Source: Streptomyces sp. LHD-70
Lineage (GTDB): Bacteria > Actinomycetota > Actinomycetes > Streptomycetales > Streptomycetaceae
DNA: 64,000 bases
Direction: 5' to 3'
NCBI RefSeq assembly: GCF_031157275.1
Contig: NZ_JAVIFW010000001.1
Location: 930,001 to 994,000, forward strand
Below, in pieces: positions 28,965 to 36,240 of the stretch; position 1 is the stretch's first letter, and every line of letters begins with the position of its first letter. Made by a program: the position numbers and the translations under genes. The notes beneath the pieces are model-generated. The model made no database searches. It was given only the letters and a program-made list of their open reading frames with translations, and was not told the origin of the DNA.

Positions 28965-29684
28965 ATGTCCGTGCAGCGCAGCGTCCTGCCCGACCCGCGC
29001 AGGGGCGGGGTCGGCATCGTTCTCTCCAGTACCTGGGCCGTCGGCACGCCCGAGCGGCAGAAGGCGGCCGTCGAGGCGATCACCGAGGCCTGGGAGAGCC
29101 GGGAGTGGCCGCACGAGGGGCTGCTCTCGTACAGCGTCTACACCGGAACCGACGGCTCCACGCTGCTGCACTACTCGCAGTGGCGCGACCTCGACGCCTA
29201 CGAGGAGTTCTCCGCCGCCGCGCGCAACGGGAGGGATGCTCGGAACGCCGAGATCGACGCCGCCGTCCCCGGCATCGAGCGGCTCGGGCTCACCAAGTAC
29301 GAGCTGTACCGAGGGCGTTCACTGAACGACCGGGCCGACCACGCGCGCGTGCCCGGCTGCATCGTCATCGTCGACGTGCCGTTCGTCGGGCCCGATCCGC
29401 AGCGGCAGCGCGAGTGGGTCGACCTCGTCTTCGAGGCGCTCGACAGCGACGAACCGCACCCGGGAGGCATCTCCGGGTCCTTCCACACCAGCCTCGACGG
29501 CACCCGGGTCATGAACTACGCGGAGTGGGAGAGCGAGCAGGCGCACATCGAGGCCCTCGCCGCGCCCGGCGACGGTGTCGGCTCGGCCACCGAGGCCTGG
29601 CACCGGGTGCAGCACCACCCGGGCCTCGCGGAGGGCGGCGGCGTCAAGCGGTACCTGCCGGCCGTGAGCTTCAGCAGCGGGTGA
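28965..29684 (+). CDS. Tandem ABM-domain protein (putative monooxygenase-like)
   Basis: A 239-residue protein made of two antibiotic-biosynthesis-monooxygenase-like (ferredoxin-like, dimeric barrel) repeats. The first spans about 15-115 with LLSYSVYTGTDGSTLLHYSQW, the second about 130-235 with GGISGSFHTSLDGTRVMNYAEW; the two share the S-x-H/Y...DGT...YxxW pattern. Such fusions mimic the ABM dimer. ATG 28965 has AGGGAGG five bases upstream. Substrate unknown; roles in quinone or haem oxidation are only known for relatives. Confidence 0.78.
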   Translation: MSVQRSVLPDPRRGGVGIVLSSTWAVGTPERQKAAVEAITEAWESREWPHEGLLSYSVYTGTDGSTLLHYSQWRDLDAYEEFSAAARNGRDARNAEIDAAVPGIERLGLTKYELYRGRSLNDRADHARVPGCIVIVDVPFVGPDPQRQREWVDLVFEALDSDEPHPGGISGSFHTSLDGTRVMNYAEWESEQAHIEALAAPGDGVGSATEAWHRVQHHPGLAEGGGVKRYLPAVSFSSG

Positions 29685-29787
29685 CCGGGGCGTGTGTGCG
29701 GGACGGGTGCGCCGGTCCGGCCCGGCGCACCCCGCGTCACTCCGCCCACTCCCGCGTCACTCCGCCCACGCCCGCGTCACTCGCGCC

Positions 29788-31635
29788 TCACGGCCGGAAC
29801 CGCAGCACCTGCGGATCGTGGTCGCTGTTCTGCCGCGCGAACTCGGCGTTGATGTGCACGCTGTCGTACGCGAACCGCCCGACCCCCGGGCTCGTCAGGA
29901 TCTGGTCGAGAACCTGAGAGTTGCCCTGGTAGACGTACGAGTATCGCTCCGCGCGCGGAAGGGACTTGACGGCCGCCTTCAGCGCGCCGCCGTCCGTGAG
30001 GGTCTCGGTCGTGGCCGAGAACTCGAAGTCGTTGATGTCACCGAGCACCACGACGTCCGCGCTCTTCTGCGCCTTCAGGACCTTCTTCACGAACGCGTTG
30101 ACCGACGCGGCCTGCGCGTGCCGCTGCTTCTCCGAGACACGGTTCGGCGGCTGGTGGTGCGAGACCAGGGACTCGTCGCCGCCCTTCGAACCGAAGTGGT
30201 TGGCGATCACGAACACCGTACGGCCACGGAAGACGAACTCGCCCGCCAGCGGCTTGCGGCTGTTCTCCCACGCCGCGTCCGTCGGGTCGATCCGGCCGGG
30301 GGAGTGGGTCAGCGCCGCACGGCCCCGGCTGCGCACCACGTCCGTACCGGTCGTCGCGTCGCCGCCCGGCCGGTCCTTGAACGCCACCCGCTCCGGGTTG
30401 AAGAGGAACACCTGCCGGATGTTGCCGCCCGGCTCACCGCCGTCCTTCTTGTCCTCCGGGTCGATCGAGCGCCACTCGTACGCCGGGCCGCCCGCCTTCG
30501 CGATCGCCGCCGTGAACTTCTTCAGCGTCTCCTCGGCGGACACCGTGCCGTCGTCCGTCGGGCCGTTGTCGTCCTGGATCTCCTCCAGGGCAAGCACGTC
30601 CGGGCTCGCCAGGTTGGTGACGACGGCCTGCGCGAGCGCGTCGAACTTCTCCTGCGGGTCCTTCGGGTCCAGGTTCTCCACGTTGTACGTGGCGACCGCC
30701 AGCTCGTCCGCCCCCTGCCCGCGGGTCTTCTCGCGAGCCAGGCCCTTGCCGGTGACCTCGCCGAGCGTGCGGGCCGTCAGCGTGTACCCGCCGAACTGGT
30801 TGAAGTCCAGGGGCCCTTCGGTCGTACCGGACAGCACATCCCCGACATCCGCCTTGGGGAACGGCTTCTCCGCGACCGGCGTCAGCGACTGGATCTGCAG
30901 CCGCCCGGTGTTCTGCGCCGCGTACGAGCCGTAGACCGTGCCGCCGCGCTTGCTGCGGTTCTCGTCCGGTTTCACCGTGATCCACAGCTCGTGGTAGCGG
31001 TCGGTCGCGCCGACCACCCGCGAGGAGCCGACCGAGACGTTCATGCCCTCCAGGGACTCGTAGAAGTCCAGGGCGTACGCCTCCGGGTCGAGCGCCAGCT
31101 TGTTGATGCTGCCGCCGTCCGCCGGGTCGCCCTTCGGCGTGTACGCGGACGGCACGGCGTCGGCGTCGATCCGCCGCGGCTTCGGCACCGCGCCGCCCGA
31201 GGACTCCACGGTCACCGTCGGCTTGGTGATCTGCGTGACCGACTGGTTGCCGGAGTCGGCGCCGCCCGGCACGTACTCGGTGACGGTGCCCGAGACCCGG
31301 ACCACGTCACCCGGCTTGACCGTCGGGGTCGTCGAGCCGGTGTGGACGAAGACGCCCTCGCTCGTCGCCGGGTCGTCGTCGGGCGCGGTGTCCTGGATCC
31401 AGAAGCCGCGCGCCCCGTAAGCACGCACCCCCGTCACCGTGCCCGGCACGTCCTTCACCTGCTCACCGGCGAGCGGGGAGAGCCGGGAGCCGCCCTGGAC
31501 GTCGTGCACGCGGATCTCCGCGGCCGAGGCGGACGACGTGGTCGAGACGGTGATCAGGCCGCCCGCCAGCGCGGTGGCGAGCACGGCGGCGACGGCGGTA
31601 GATCTGCGGGGCGAGCGGGATATACGGGGTGGCAT
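29788..31635 (-). CDS. Secreted endonuclease/exonuclease/phosphatase-family nuclease
   Basis: A 615-residue protein with a signal peptide (RRSTAVAAVLATALAGG, cleavage likely after ASA near residue 39). It has an N-terminal OB-like region (about 40-300) and an EEP catalytic domain (about 315-612). Catalytic motifs are VATYNVENLDP, LALEEIQDD (acidic metal ligand), NHFGSKGG, VVLGDINDFEFS and the final NSDHDPQVLRF. This is the ExeM-like extracellular nuclease layout, suited to scavenging phosphate from DNA. ATG 31635 fits the signal peptide. Confidence 0.87.
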   Translation of the reverse strand: MPPRISRSPRRSTAVAAVLATALAGGLITVSTTSSASAAEIRVHDVQGGSRLSPLAGEQVKDVPGTVTGVRAYGARGFWIQDTAPDDDPATSEGVFVHTGSTTPTVKPGDVVRVSGTVTEYVPGGADSGNQSVTQITKPTVTVESSGGAVPKPRRIDADAVPSAYTPKGDPADGGSINKLALDPEAYALDFYESLEGMNVSVGSSRVVGATDRYHELWITVKPDENRSKRGGTVYGSYAAQNTGRLQIQSLTPVAEKPFPKADVGDVLSGTTEGPLDFNQFGGYTLTARTLGEVTGKGLAREKTRGQGADELAVATYNVENLDPKDPQEKFDALAQAVVTNLASPDVLALEEIQDDNGPTDDGTVSAEETLKKFTAAIAKAGGPAYEWRSIDPEDKKDGGEPGGNIRQVFLFNPERVAFKDRPGGDATTGTDVVRSRGRAALTHSPGRIDPTDAAWENSRKPLAGEFVFRGRTVFVIANHFGSKGGDESLVSHHQPPNRVSEKQRHAQAASVNAFVKKVLKAQKSADVVVLGDINDFEFSATTETLTDGGALKAAVKSLPRAERYSYVYQGNSQVLDQILTSPGVGRFAYDSVHINAEFARQNSDHDPQVLRFRP

Positions 31636-31688
31636 CGTCTGACTCCAGGAGGGTGTGGGGTGGAGTTGCACGGACTCTACGCGCGTCA

Positions 31689-31717
31689 ATCTCTTGTGTG
31701 GCCAAGGGAGTTGTCAA
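31689..31717 (-). promoter_or_regulatory. Possible promoter of the secreted nuclease gene
   Basis: On the minus strand a perfect TTGACA (31717-31712) is followed after 17-18 bases by AGAGAT/GAGATT, about 55 bases before ATG 31635. The -10 match is partial. Confidence 0.4.
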
Positions 31718-31837
31718 GGCTCTGCCGGTGTACGCCCGCCGAAGGAACGTCCACGGGGCCATGAACCGGGCTGCTTGGGTGGAAATCCGTCTACGCTGGG
31801 GGCCGCCAAGCCCTGACCGTCCGAGGAGAACCACTCC

Positions 31838-33298
31838 ATGTCCCCAGAACGCCCCACCCTGCCGCCGGTGCGGCTGAACTCCGAGGCGGAACTGGCGCGC
31901 GACGCGCTCGCCGTTCCGCTGCTCGCCCGCGCCGTGCGGCTCGCCCGCTGGGCGGGGCCGGACACCCGGGTCGGGGCGGGCGGCGAACTAGCCGACGAGC
32001 AGCTCCCCGAGGCCGCCGCACTCCTCGGGTACGCGGCGGACGACGAGGACGGGCCCGGATACGCGAGCGAGGCGTGGCGCGTGGCCGTCGACGCCGGCCT
32101 CGTGGAGATCACCGAGGAGGCCGCCGAGGGCGATGAGGAGGAGGCCGAGGCCACCGTCACCCAGGGCGAGGAGCTCGCCCTGCTGACCGCCGGTTCCCCG
32201 CAGGACGTCCTCGGCATCTGGCTCACCGCCCTCGACACGGTCCTCGCCGACGCCGCCGTGCCCGACCTGGACGATCTCGTCGGCGCCCTGGAGGAGGGCG
32301 GCGAGATCGACCTGGACAGCCTGGGCTGGGACCCGGAGGCGGAGGCCGAGTTCCTGGAGGGCGTTCTCGGCAACCTCTATCTCCTCACCGTCGCCGAGGA
32401 CGCCCCGGCCGACGCCCCCGTGCCGCTGCCCGCGCTCGCCGCGTCCATGATCGTGCCGGACGACATGGGCGAGCCCTCCGACGACGTCCTGGAGCAGGTC
32501 TCCGACGCGATGATGCGGCTCGACGACCAGTTCCGGCTGCTCGAACCCGTCGGGCTCGTCGAGTTCACGCCCGTCGACGAGGCGCTGATGGCCGAGGCCG
32601 GCGAGGAGCCCGCCGAACTCTCCCCGGACGAGGAGGACATCAGCCGCTACGGCATGGTCCGCCTCACCCCGCTCGGCCTGTACGGCGTGCGCTCCCGCAT
32701 GCTGGACGCCGGGATCGACGCCCCGGCGGTCGGCGACCTCGCGGACAAGGGTGCCGACGTGCTGCTCGCCGCGACCGCCGACTTCCCCGAGGCCGCCGCG
32801 CGCGCCGAGACCGAACTGTGGCTGCGGCGGCACCAACCGCTGCCCGCCGCCCGGGAGTTGCTGGCCGCCGCCCGCGGCGGCGACGAGGACGCGCCGCTGC
32901 GCCGGCTCCGCTGCCAGCAGGCCCTGTCCCTGGTCGGCGGGGAGGCCGAGCCCGCGCTCCGCGAGATCCTCGACGACCCTGAGCTCGGCGGCCTCGCCCG
33001 CGTCTGGCTCACCGAGCACGGCGCCGCCGACGTACCGCCGCCCTCCGAGGCGATGGTCTACTGGCTGACGATCGACACGGTCGCCGCGCAGCTCGCGGCC
33101 GAGGGCAACTCGGAGGAACTCCAGGGGCTCGTCGAGGGCCTGGCGCAGCAGCACGGCGGGTTCTTCGACACGGCCTGGCGGGTGGACCACCCGGCCACCG
33201 CGGATGTGCTGGAGGCGATGGGGCGGCTGCACCCCGACAAGAAGGTGGCCAAGGAGGCCCGGAAGGCGGCGTTCAAGGCACGGAGCGCCGGCCGCTAG
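31838..33298 (+). CDS. Acidic alanine-rich protein of unknown function
   Basis: A 486-residue cytoplasmic protein without signal or membrane segments, extremely rich in Glu, Asp, Ala and Leu. The second half (about 290-486) looks like helical repeats (ETELWLRRHQPLPAARELLAAARGG, LRCQQALSLVGGEAEPALREIL) in HEAT style. The first half holds winged-helix-like stretches ending in RYGMVRLTPLGLYGVRSRM. ATG 31838 is preceded by GAGGAGAACC. I recognise it only as a typical Streptomyces conserved hypothetical. Confidence 0.8.
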   Translation: MSPERPTLPPVRLNSEAELARDALAVPLLARAVRLARWAGPDTRVGAGGELADEQLPEAAALLGYAADDEDGPGYASEAWRVAVDAGLVEITEEAAEGDEEEAEATVTQGEELALLTAGSPQDVLGIWLTALDTVLADAAVPDLDDLVGALEEGGEIDLDSLGWDPEAEAEFLEGVLGNLYLLTVAEDAPADAPVPLPALAASMIVPDDMGEPSDDVLEQVSDAMMRLDDQFRLLEPVGLVEFTPVDEALMAEAGEEPAELSPDEEDISRYGMVRLTPLGLYGVRSRMLDAGIDAPAVGDLADKGADVLLAATADFPEAAARAETELWLRRHQPLPAARELLAAARGGDEDAPLRRLRCQQALSLVGGEAEPALREILDDPELGGLARVWLTEHGAADVPPPSEAMVYWLTIDTVAAQLAAEGNSEELQGLVEGLAQQHGGFFDTAWRVDHPATADVLEAMGRLHPDKKVAKEARKAAFKARSAGR

Positions 33299-33305
33299 TT
33301 TTTGT

Positions 33306-33350
33306 CGTTGTGGGCAGTTGTTCCGCAGGGCGGAACGCCTGCCCACAACG
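33306..33350. terminator. Bidirectional terminator-like hairpin
   Basis: A 12-bp perfect outer stem (33306-33317 with 33339-33350), a small internal loop and a 7-bp inner stem (33320-33326 with 33330-33336) around AGG. It sits between the convergent acidic protein and SDR genes; TTTTT precedes it at 33299-33303 and would act as the U-tract for the minus-strand transcript as UUUUU-rich complement only weakly. Confidence 0.8.
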
Positions 33351-33361
33351 GGGGTGCGGCC

Positions 33362-34129
33362 TCAAGTCCGCAGATGCGACGCCCCGTTGAGGTCCAACAC
33401 CGTCCCCGAAGCCCACTCCGCCTCCGGTGACGCCAGCCACCGCACCGCGCCCGCGATCTCCTCCGCACCCCCCACCCGCCCGAACGGCGACTGCGCGCGG
33501 ATCGCCGCACCCTCCGCGCCCTCGAGCCGCGCAGCGACCCGCTCCGTCTCGAAGAAGCCCGGCGCGACCGACGCGACCCCGATCCCGTACGGCCCGAGCG
33601 ACACCGCGAGCGACTGGCCGAGCGCGTGCACCGCCGCCTTCGTCGCCCCGTACGCAGGATGGTCGGGCTCACCCCGGAACGCGCCGCGCGAGCCCACGTT
33701 CACGATCCGCCCGCCCGTGCCCTGCTCGATCATCCGGCGCCCCGCGAGATGGCTCAGGTTCGCCGTGGCCAGCAGGTTCACCGCGACATGCTGCTGCCAC
33801 TGCGCGGCCCACTCCTCGTACGACGTCTCCGGCAGCGGATGGCGGACGTTGACGGCGGCGTTGTTCACCAGTACGTCGATGCCGCCGAGCCCCTCGAACG
33901 CCTCCTCGGCGACGCGTGCCGCCCCGGCCGGGTCGGAGATGTCGCCGCCGACGAGGACGTGCCCCGTACCGCCGAGGGACGCGAGCGTCGCTTCGGCTTC
34001 CGTACGGCGGGAGTGGTAGTGCACGGCGACCCGGTCGCCCTGTGCGGCGAAGGCCTGGGCGACGGCGCGGCCGAGCCCGCGGGAGGCCCCGGAGACCAGG
34101 ACACGGCGGCCGGTGGCAGGCAGGTTCAT
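33362..34129 (-). CDS. SDR-family oxidoreductase
   Basis: A 255-residue classical short-chain dehydrogenase/reductase. The cofactor loop SGASRGLG is at 13-20, NNAA at 89-92, and the catalytic triad is S147, Y160 and K164 (YGATK). HYHSRR after the second strand suggests NADP preference. The PGFFETERV loop follows. FabG-like in shape; substrate unknown. It diverges from the PhoX-like gene. Confidence 0.87.
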   Translation of the reverse strand: MNLPATGRRVLVSGASRGLGRAVAQAFAAQGDRVAVHYHSRRTEAEATLASLGGTGHVLVGGDISDPAGAARVAEEAFEGLGGIDVLVNNAAVNVRHPLPETSYEEWAAQWQQHVAVNLLATANLSHLAGRRMIEQGTGGRIVNVGSRGAFRGEPDHPAYGATKAAVHALGQSLAVSLGPYGIGVASVAPGFFETERVAARLEGAEGAAIRAQSPFGRVGGAEEIAGAVRWLASPEAEWASGTVLDLNGASHLRT

Positions 34130-34245
34130 GGAAGCGGCTCTCCAGACGTCGGGCGGTGTTCAACCGCCGTTTATACGCGGCCGTGACCCTGAGCCCGCAC
34201 CCACCCCACTCGGACACACCTGGATCCACCGCTTCGGGAGAGACG

Positions 34246-35691
34246 ATGCCGCTCAGCCGCAGGGAATTCACCAGACGCTCCGCCATCGCCGGAGCGGGGG
34301 TCGCCGTCGTCGGCACCGCCGGGGTGCTCGCCACCACCGACGGAGCCCTCGCCACCCAGGACGCCGCCGAGACCGCGGAGCCGACCGCGAAGGACGACGG
34401 GCCGGGCTACGGGCCGCTCGTCGAGGACCCCGAAGGCATCCTCGCCCTGCCCGCCGGATTCACGTACCGCATCATCACCCGCACCGGCGAGACCCGGCTG
34501 GAGAGCGGCGAGTTCACGCCCTCCAACCACGACGGCACCGCCACCTTCGAGGGCCCGCGCGGCTCCACCCTGCTCGTCAACAACCACGAGCTGAAGGGCC
34601 CGCGCGCCGACTGGGACCACCCGGTGCCGCTCGCGGAAGGGCTCGTCTACGACCCGGCCGCGGCCGGCGGCTGCACGGTCGTGGAGGTCCGCCGCGGCGG
34701 CGAGGTCGCCGAATGGGTCGGCATCGCCGGTACGTCCACCAACTGCGCGGGCGGGCGCAGCCGTTGGGGCACCTGGCTGACCTGCGAGGAGAACTCCGAC
34801 CGGGCCGGCGAGAACGGCATGACCAAGGACCACGGCTACGTCTTCGAGGTCGACCCCCTGGACCGCCGCGCCAACCGCGACCCCGAGCCGCTGAAGTTCT
34901 TCGGCCGCTACGACCACGAGGCCGTCGTCGTCGACCCCAAGCGCGGCCACGCCTACCTCACCGAGGACGACGCCGAACCCAACGGCCTGTTCTACCGCTG
35001 GGTCCCCCCGAAGGGCTTCGAGCACGGCCGCGGCAAGCTCCGCACCCTGGCCGACGACGCCGGTGTGCTGCAGGCGCCCAAGTGCTACGACTCCGGCGGC
35101 CGGTTCGTGGACGACCTCTCCCGCGCCACGAGGATCGGCACCGTCTACGGCGTGGACTGGCTCGACGTCCCGGACCGCGACGCCCGCACCACCCCCGTAC
35201 GGCAGCAGTTCGCCGACGACGAGGTCACCCGCGGCCGCAAGCTCGAAGGCATGTGGTGGGCGGACGGCGGCGCGTACCTGGTCTCCTCGTACGCCCGCGA
35301 CGAGAGCCCCGGCCGGCCGCACGACGGGCAGGTCTGGTTCTACGACCCGCGCCGCCGGACCATCACCCTGAAGGTGCTGCTCGGCGTCAACCCGGACCCT
35401 TCCAAGGACGGCGCGTTCGACGGCCCGGACAACATCACGGTCTCCCCGTACGGGGGCCTGATCATCTCCGAGGACGGCGAGGGCGTGCAGCACCTGTTCG
35501 GCGCCACGGACAGCGGCCGCACGTACCCGATCGCCCGCAACGACCTGAACATCGGTACGGACGCGGAGCCGGAGTACAGCGAGTTCACCGGCGTCGTGTT
35601 CTCGCCCGACGGGCGCACCTTGTACGCCAACATCCAGGAGCCGGGCATCATGCTGGCCATCACGGGGCCGTGGAAGCGCCAGGCCCGCTGA
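34246..35691 (+). CDS. PhoX-like phosphatase (DUF839), Tat-exported
   Basis: A 481-residue protein starting with a twin-arginine signal (SRREFTRRSAIAGAGVAVVG), which marks export of a folded metalloprotein. The rest is the PhoX/DUF839 beta-propeller with TPSNHDGTATF, NNHE, TWLTCEEN, FGRYDHEAV, DNITVSPYGGL and FSPDGRTLYANIQEPG. Known PhoX enzymes are Ca/Fe alkaline phosphatases. The upstream open frame is a shadow; ATG 34246 has GGGAGAG before it. Together with the secreted nuclease and the metallophosphoesterase it suggests phosphate scavenging. Confidence 0.88.
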   Translation: MPLSRREFTRRSAIAGAGVAVVGTAGVLATTDGALATQDAAETAEPTAKDDGPGYGPLVEDPEGILALPAGFTYRIITRTGETRLESGEFTPSNHDGTATFEGPRGSTLLVNNHELKGPRADWDHPVPLAEGLVYDPAAAGGCTVVEVRRGGEVAEWVGIAGTSTNCAGGRSRWGTWLTCEENSDRAGENGMTKDHGYVFEVDPLDRRANRDPEPLKFFGRYDHEAVVVDPKRGHAYLTEDDAEPNGLFYRWVPPKGFEHGRGKLRTLADDAGVLQAPKCYDSGGRFVDDLSRATRIGTVYGVDWLDVPDRDARTTPVRQQFADDEVTRGRKLEGMWWADGGAYLVSSYARDESPGRPHDGQVWFYDPRRRTITLKVLLGVNPDPSKDGAFDGPDNITVSPYGGLIISEDGEGVQHLFGATDSGRTYPIARNDLNIGTDAEPEYSEFTGVVFSPDGRTLYANIQEPGIMLAITGPWKRQAR

Positions 35692-35726
35692 TCCGAGGAC
35701 GATTCGAGAGCGCGGTCGAAAAACCC

Positions 35727-35757
35727 TTGGCACCCCGACTGCCCTTCCTCCTAAGGT
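35727..35757 (+). promoter_or_regulatory. Promoter of the Y-RNA-like cluster
   Basis: TTGGCA (35727-35732) and TAAGGT (35752-35757) are separated by 19 bases. The predicted start, about eight bases downstream, falls on G35765, exactly the first base of the terminal stem of the first RNA. The coincidence of promoter and stem end supports both calls. Confidence 0.65.
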
Positions 35758-35764
35758 AATTCTC

Positions 35765-35901
35765 GTCCAGGTGCGAAGGCAGGACCTACTTCCGCTGAAA
35801 ACGGGGAGGCCGCGGGTTCGAATCCCGCCGCCGGTACGCATACCGGTGTAGCTCAGGGGCCAGAGCACCTAATGTCGGTTCCGCCGGCCTGAACTCTGGA
35901 C
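35765..35901 (+). ncRNA. Y-RNA-like RNA 1 with a permuted tRNA-like domain (YrlA type)
   Basis: The ends pair as GTCCAG (35765-35770) with CTGGAC (35896-35901). Next to this stem lie a conserved 5' box GGTGCGAAGGC followed by TACTTC, and a 3' box CTGAACTC, recalling the Ro-binding helix of known Y RNAs (5' CCGAAGG, 3' TTGAC). Inside are, in order, an anticodon-like arm (TTCCG/CGGGG, seven-base loop CTGAAAA), a T arm (35812-35828, loop TTCGAAT), an acceptor-like stem of eight pairs (35829-35836 with 35841-35848) sealed by CGCA, then TA and a D arm (GCTC/GAGC, 35851-35866). Confidence 0.8.
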
Positions 35902-35926
35902 ACCACAATTTCATGCATTACCTGCA

Positions 35927-35997
35927 CCTCCCGGTGCGCAGGCTGCGGCTACTTCCTCTCAAGAAATCACGCCGCCGCCACTCTTGAACTCGGGAGG
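35927..35997 (+). ncRNA. Y-RNA-like RNA 2, short, without tRNA-like domain
   Basis: A 71-base unit with terminal stem CCTCCCG (35927-35933) pairing with CGGGAGG (35991-35997). It carries the same 5' box GGTGCGCAGGC-N6-TACTTC and 3' box TTGAACTC as its neighbours, plus an inner GCGGC/GCCGC pairing. The T, acceptor and D arms present in the other two RNAs are missing. It begins 25 bases after RNA 1 and ends 13 bases before RNA 3. Confidence 0.72.
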
Positions 35998-36010
35998 CCA
36001 AGGCATCGGT

Positions 36011-36146
36011 GAGCCCGGTGCGCAGGCAACGGTTACTTCTTTGATCGAAGGGTTGCGGGTTCGAGTCCCGTCATCGACTCCGGGTCGGTGTAGCTCAACT
36101 GGGTAGAGCATTCGGATAGTCCGTCGCCGCTTCTGAACTCGGGCTC
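36011..36146 (+). ncRNA. Y-RNA-like RNA 3 with a permuted tRNA-like domain (YrlA type)
   Basis: Terminal stem GAGCCCG (36011-36017) pairs with CGGGCTC (36140-36146); 5' box GGTGCGCAGGC-N6-TACTTC and 3' box CTGAACTC. The inner order is anticodon-like arm (CTTC/GAAG, seven-base loop TTTGATC, 36036-36050), T arm (GCGGG-TTCGAGT-CCCGT, 36055-36071), a seven-pair acceptor-like stem (36072-36078 with 36084-36090) closed by TCCGG, TA, and a canonical D arm (GCTC AACTGGGTA GAGC, 36093-36109). The domain copies tRNA geometry but is sealed at the acceptor end. Confidence 0.8.
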
Positions 36147-36187
36147 TGCCGTGCCTCAAGCCTCCCCCGATTCCGTATTTTTCTTGC

Positions 36188-36217
36188 GATCTCCTACGAT
36201 CTCCTACGATCTCTTAC
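36188..36217 (+). repeat. Three 10-bp direct repeats upstream of the Ro gene
   Basis: GATCTCCTAC occurs at 36188-36197 and 36198-36207, with GATCTCTTAC at 36208-36217. The 10-base period matches one helical turn, as for a regulator binding one DNA face. It ends 23 bases before the Ro60-like start codon. Confidence 0.75.
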
Positions 36218-36222
36218 GCATT

Positions 36223-36238
36223 GAATTCGGGGGAATTC
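36223..36238 (+). promoter_or_regulatory. Hairpin presenting the Ro-gene ribosome-binding site in its loop
   Basis: GAATTC-GGGG-GAATTC forms a 6-bp stem; the GGGGGA Shine-Dalgarno (36229-36234) occupies the loop and the right arm, seven bases before ATG 36241. It could tune translation. Confidence 0.5.
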
Positions 36239-36240
36239 TC

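Noticed and set aside
35789..36109. Two ordinary tRNA genes suggested by GGTTCGAATCC/GGTTCGAGTCC and TAGCTCA...GAGCA motifs
   Set aside because: The T arm comes before the D arm and the acceptor-like stem is closed by a short loop, so no mature 5' and 3' ends can form. The units are better explained as Y-RNA tRNA-like domains.
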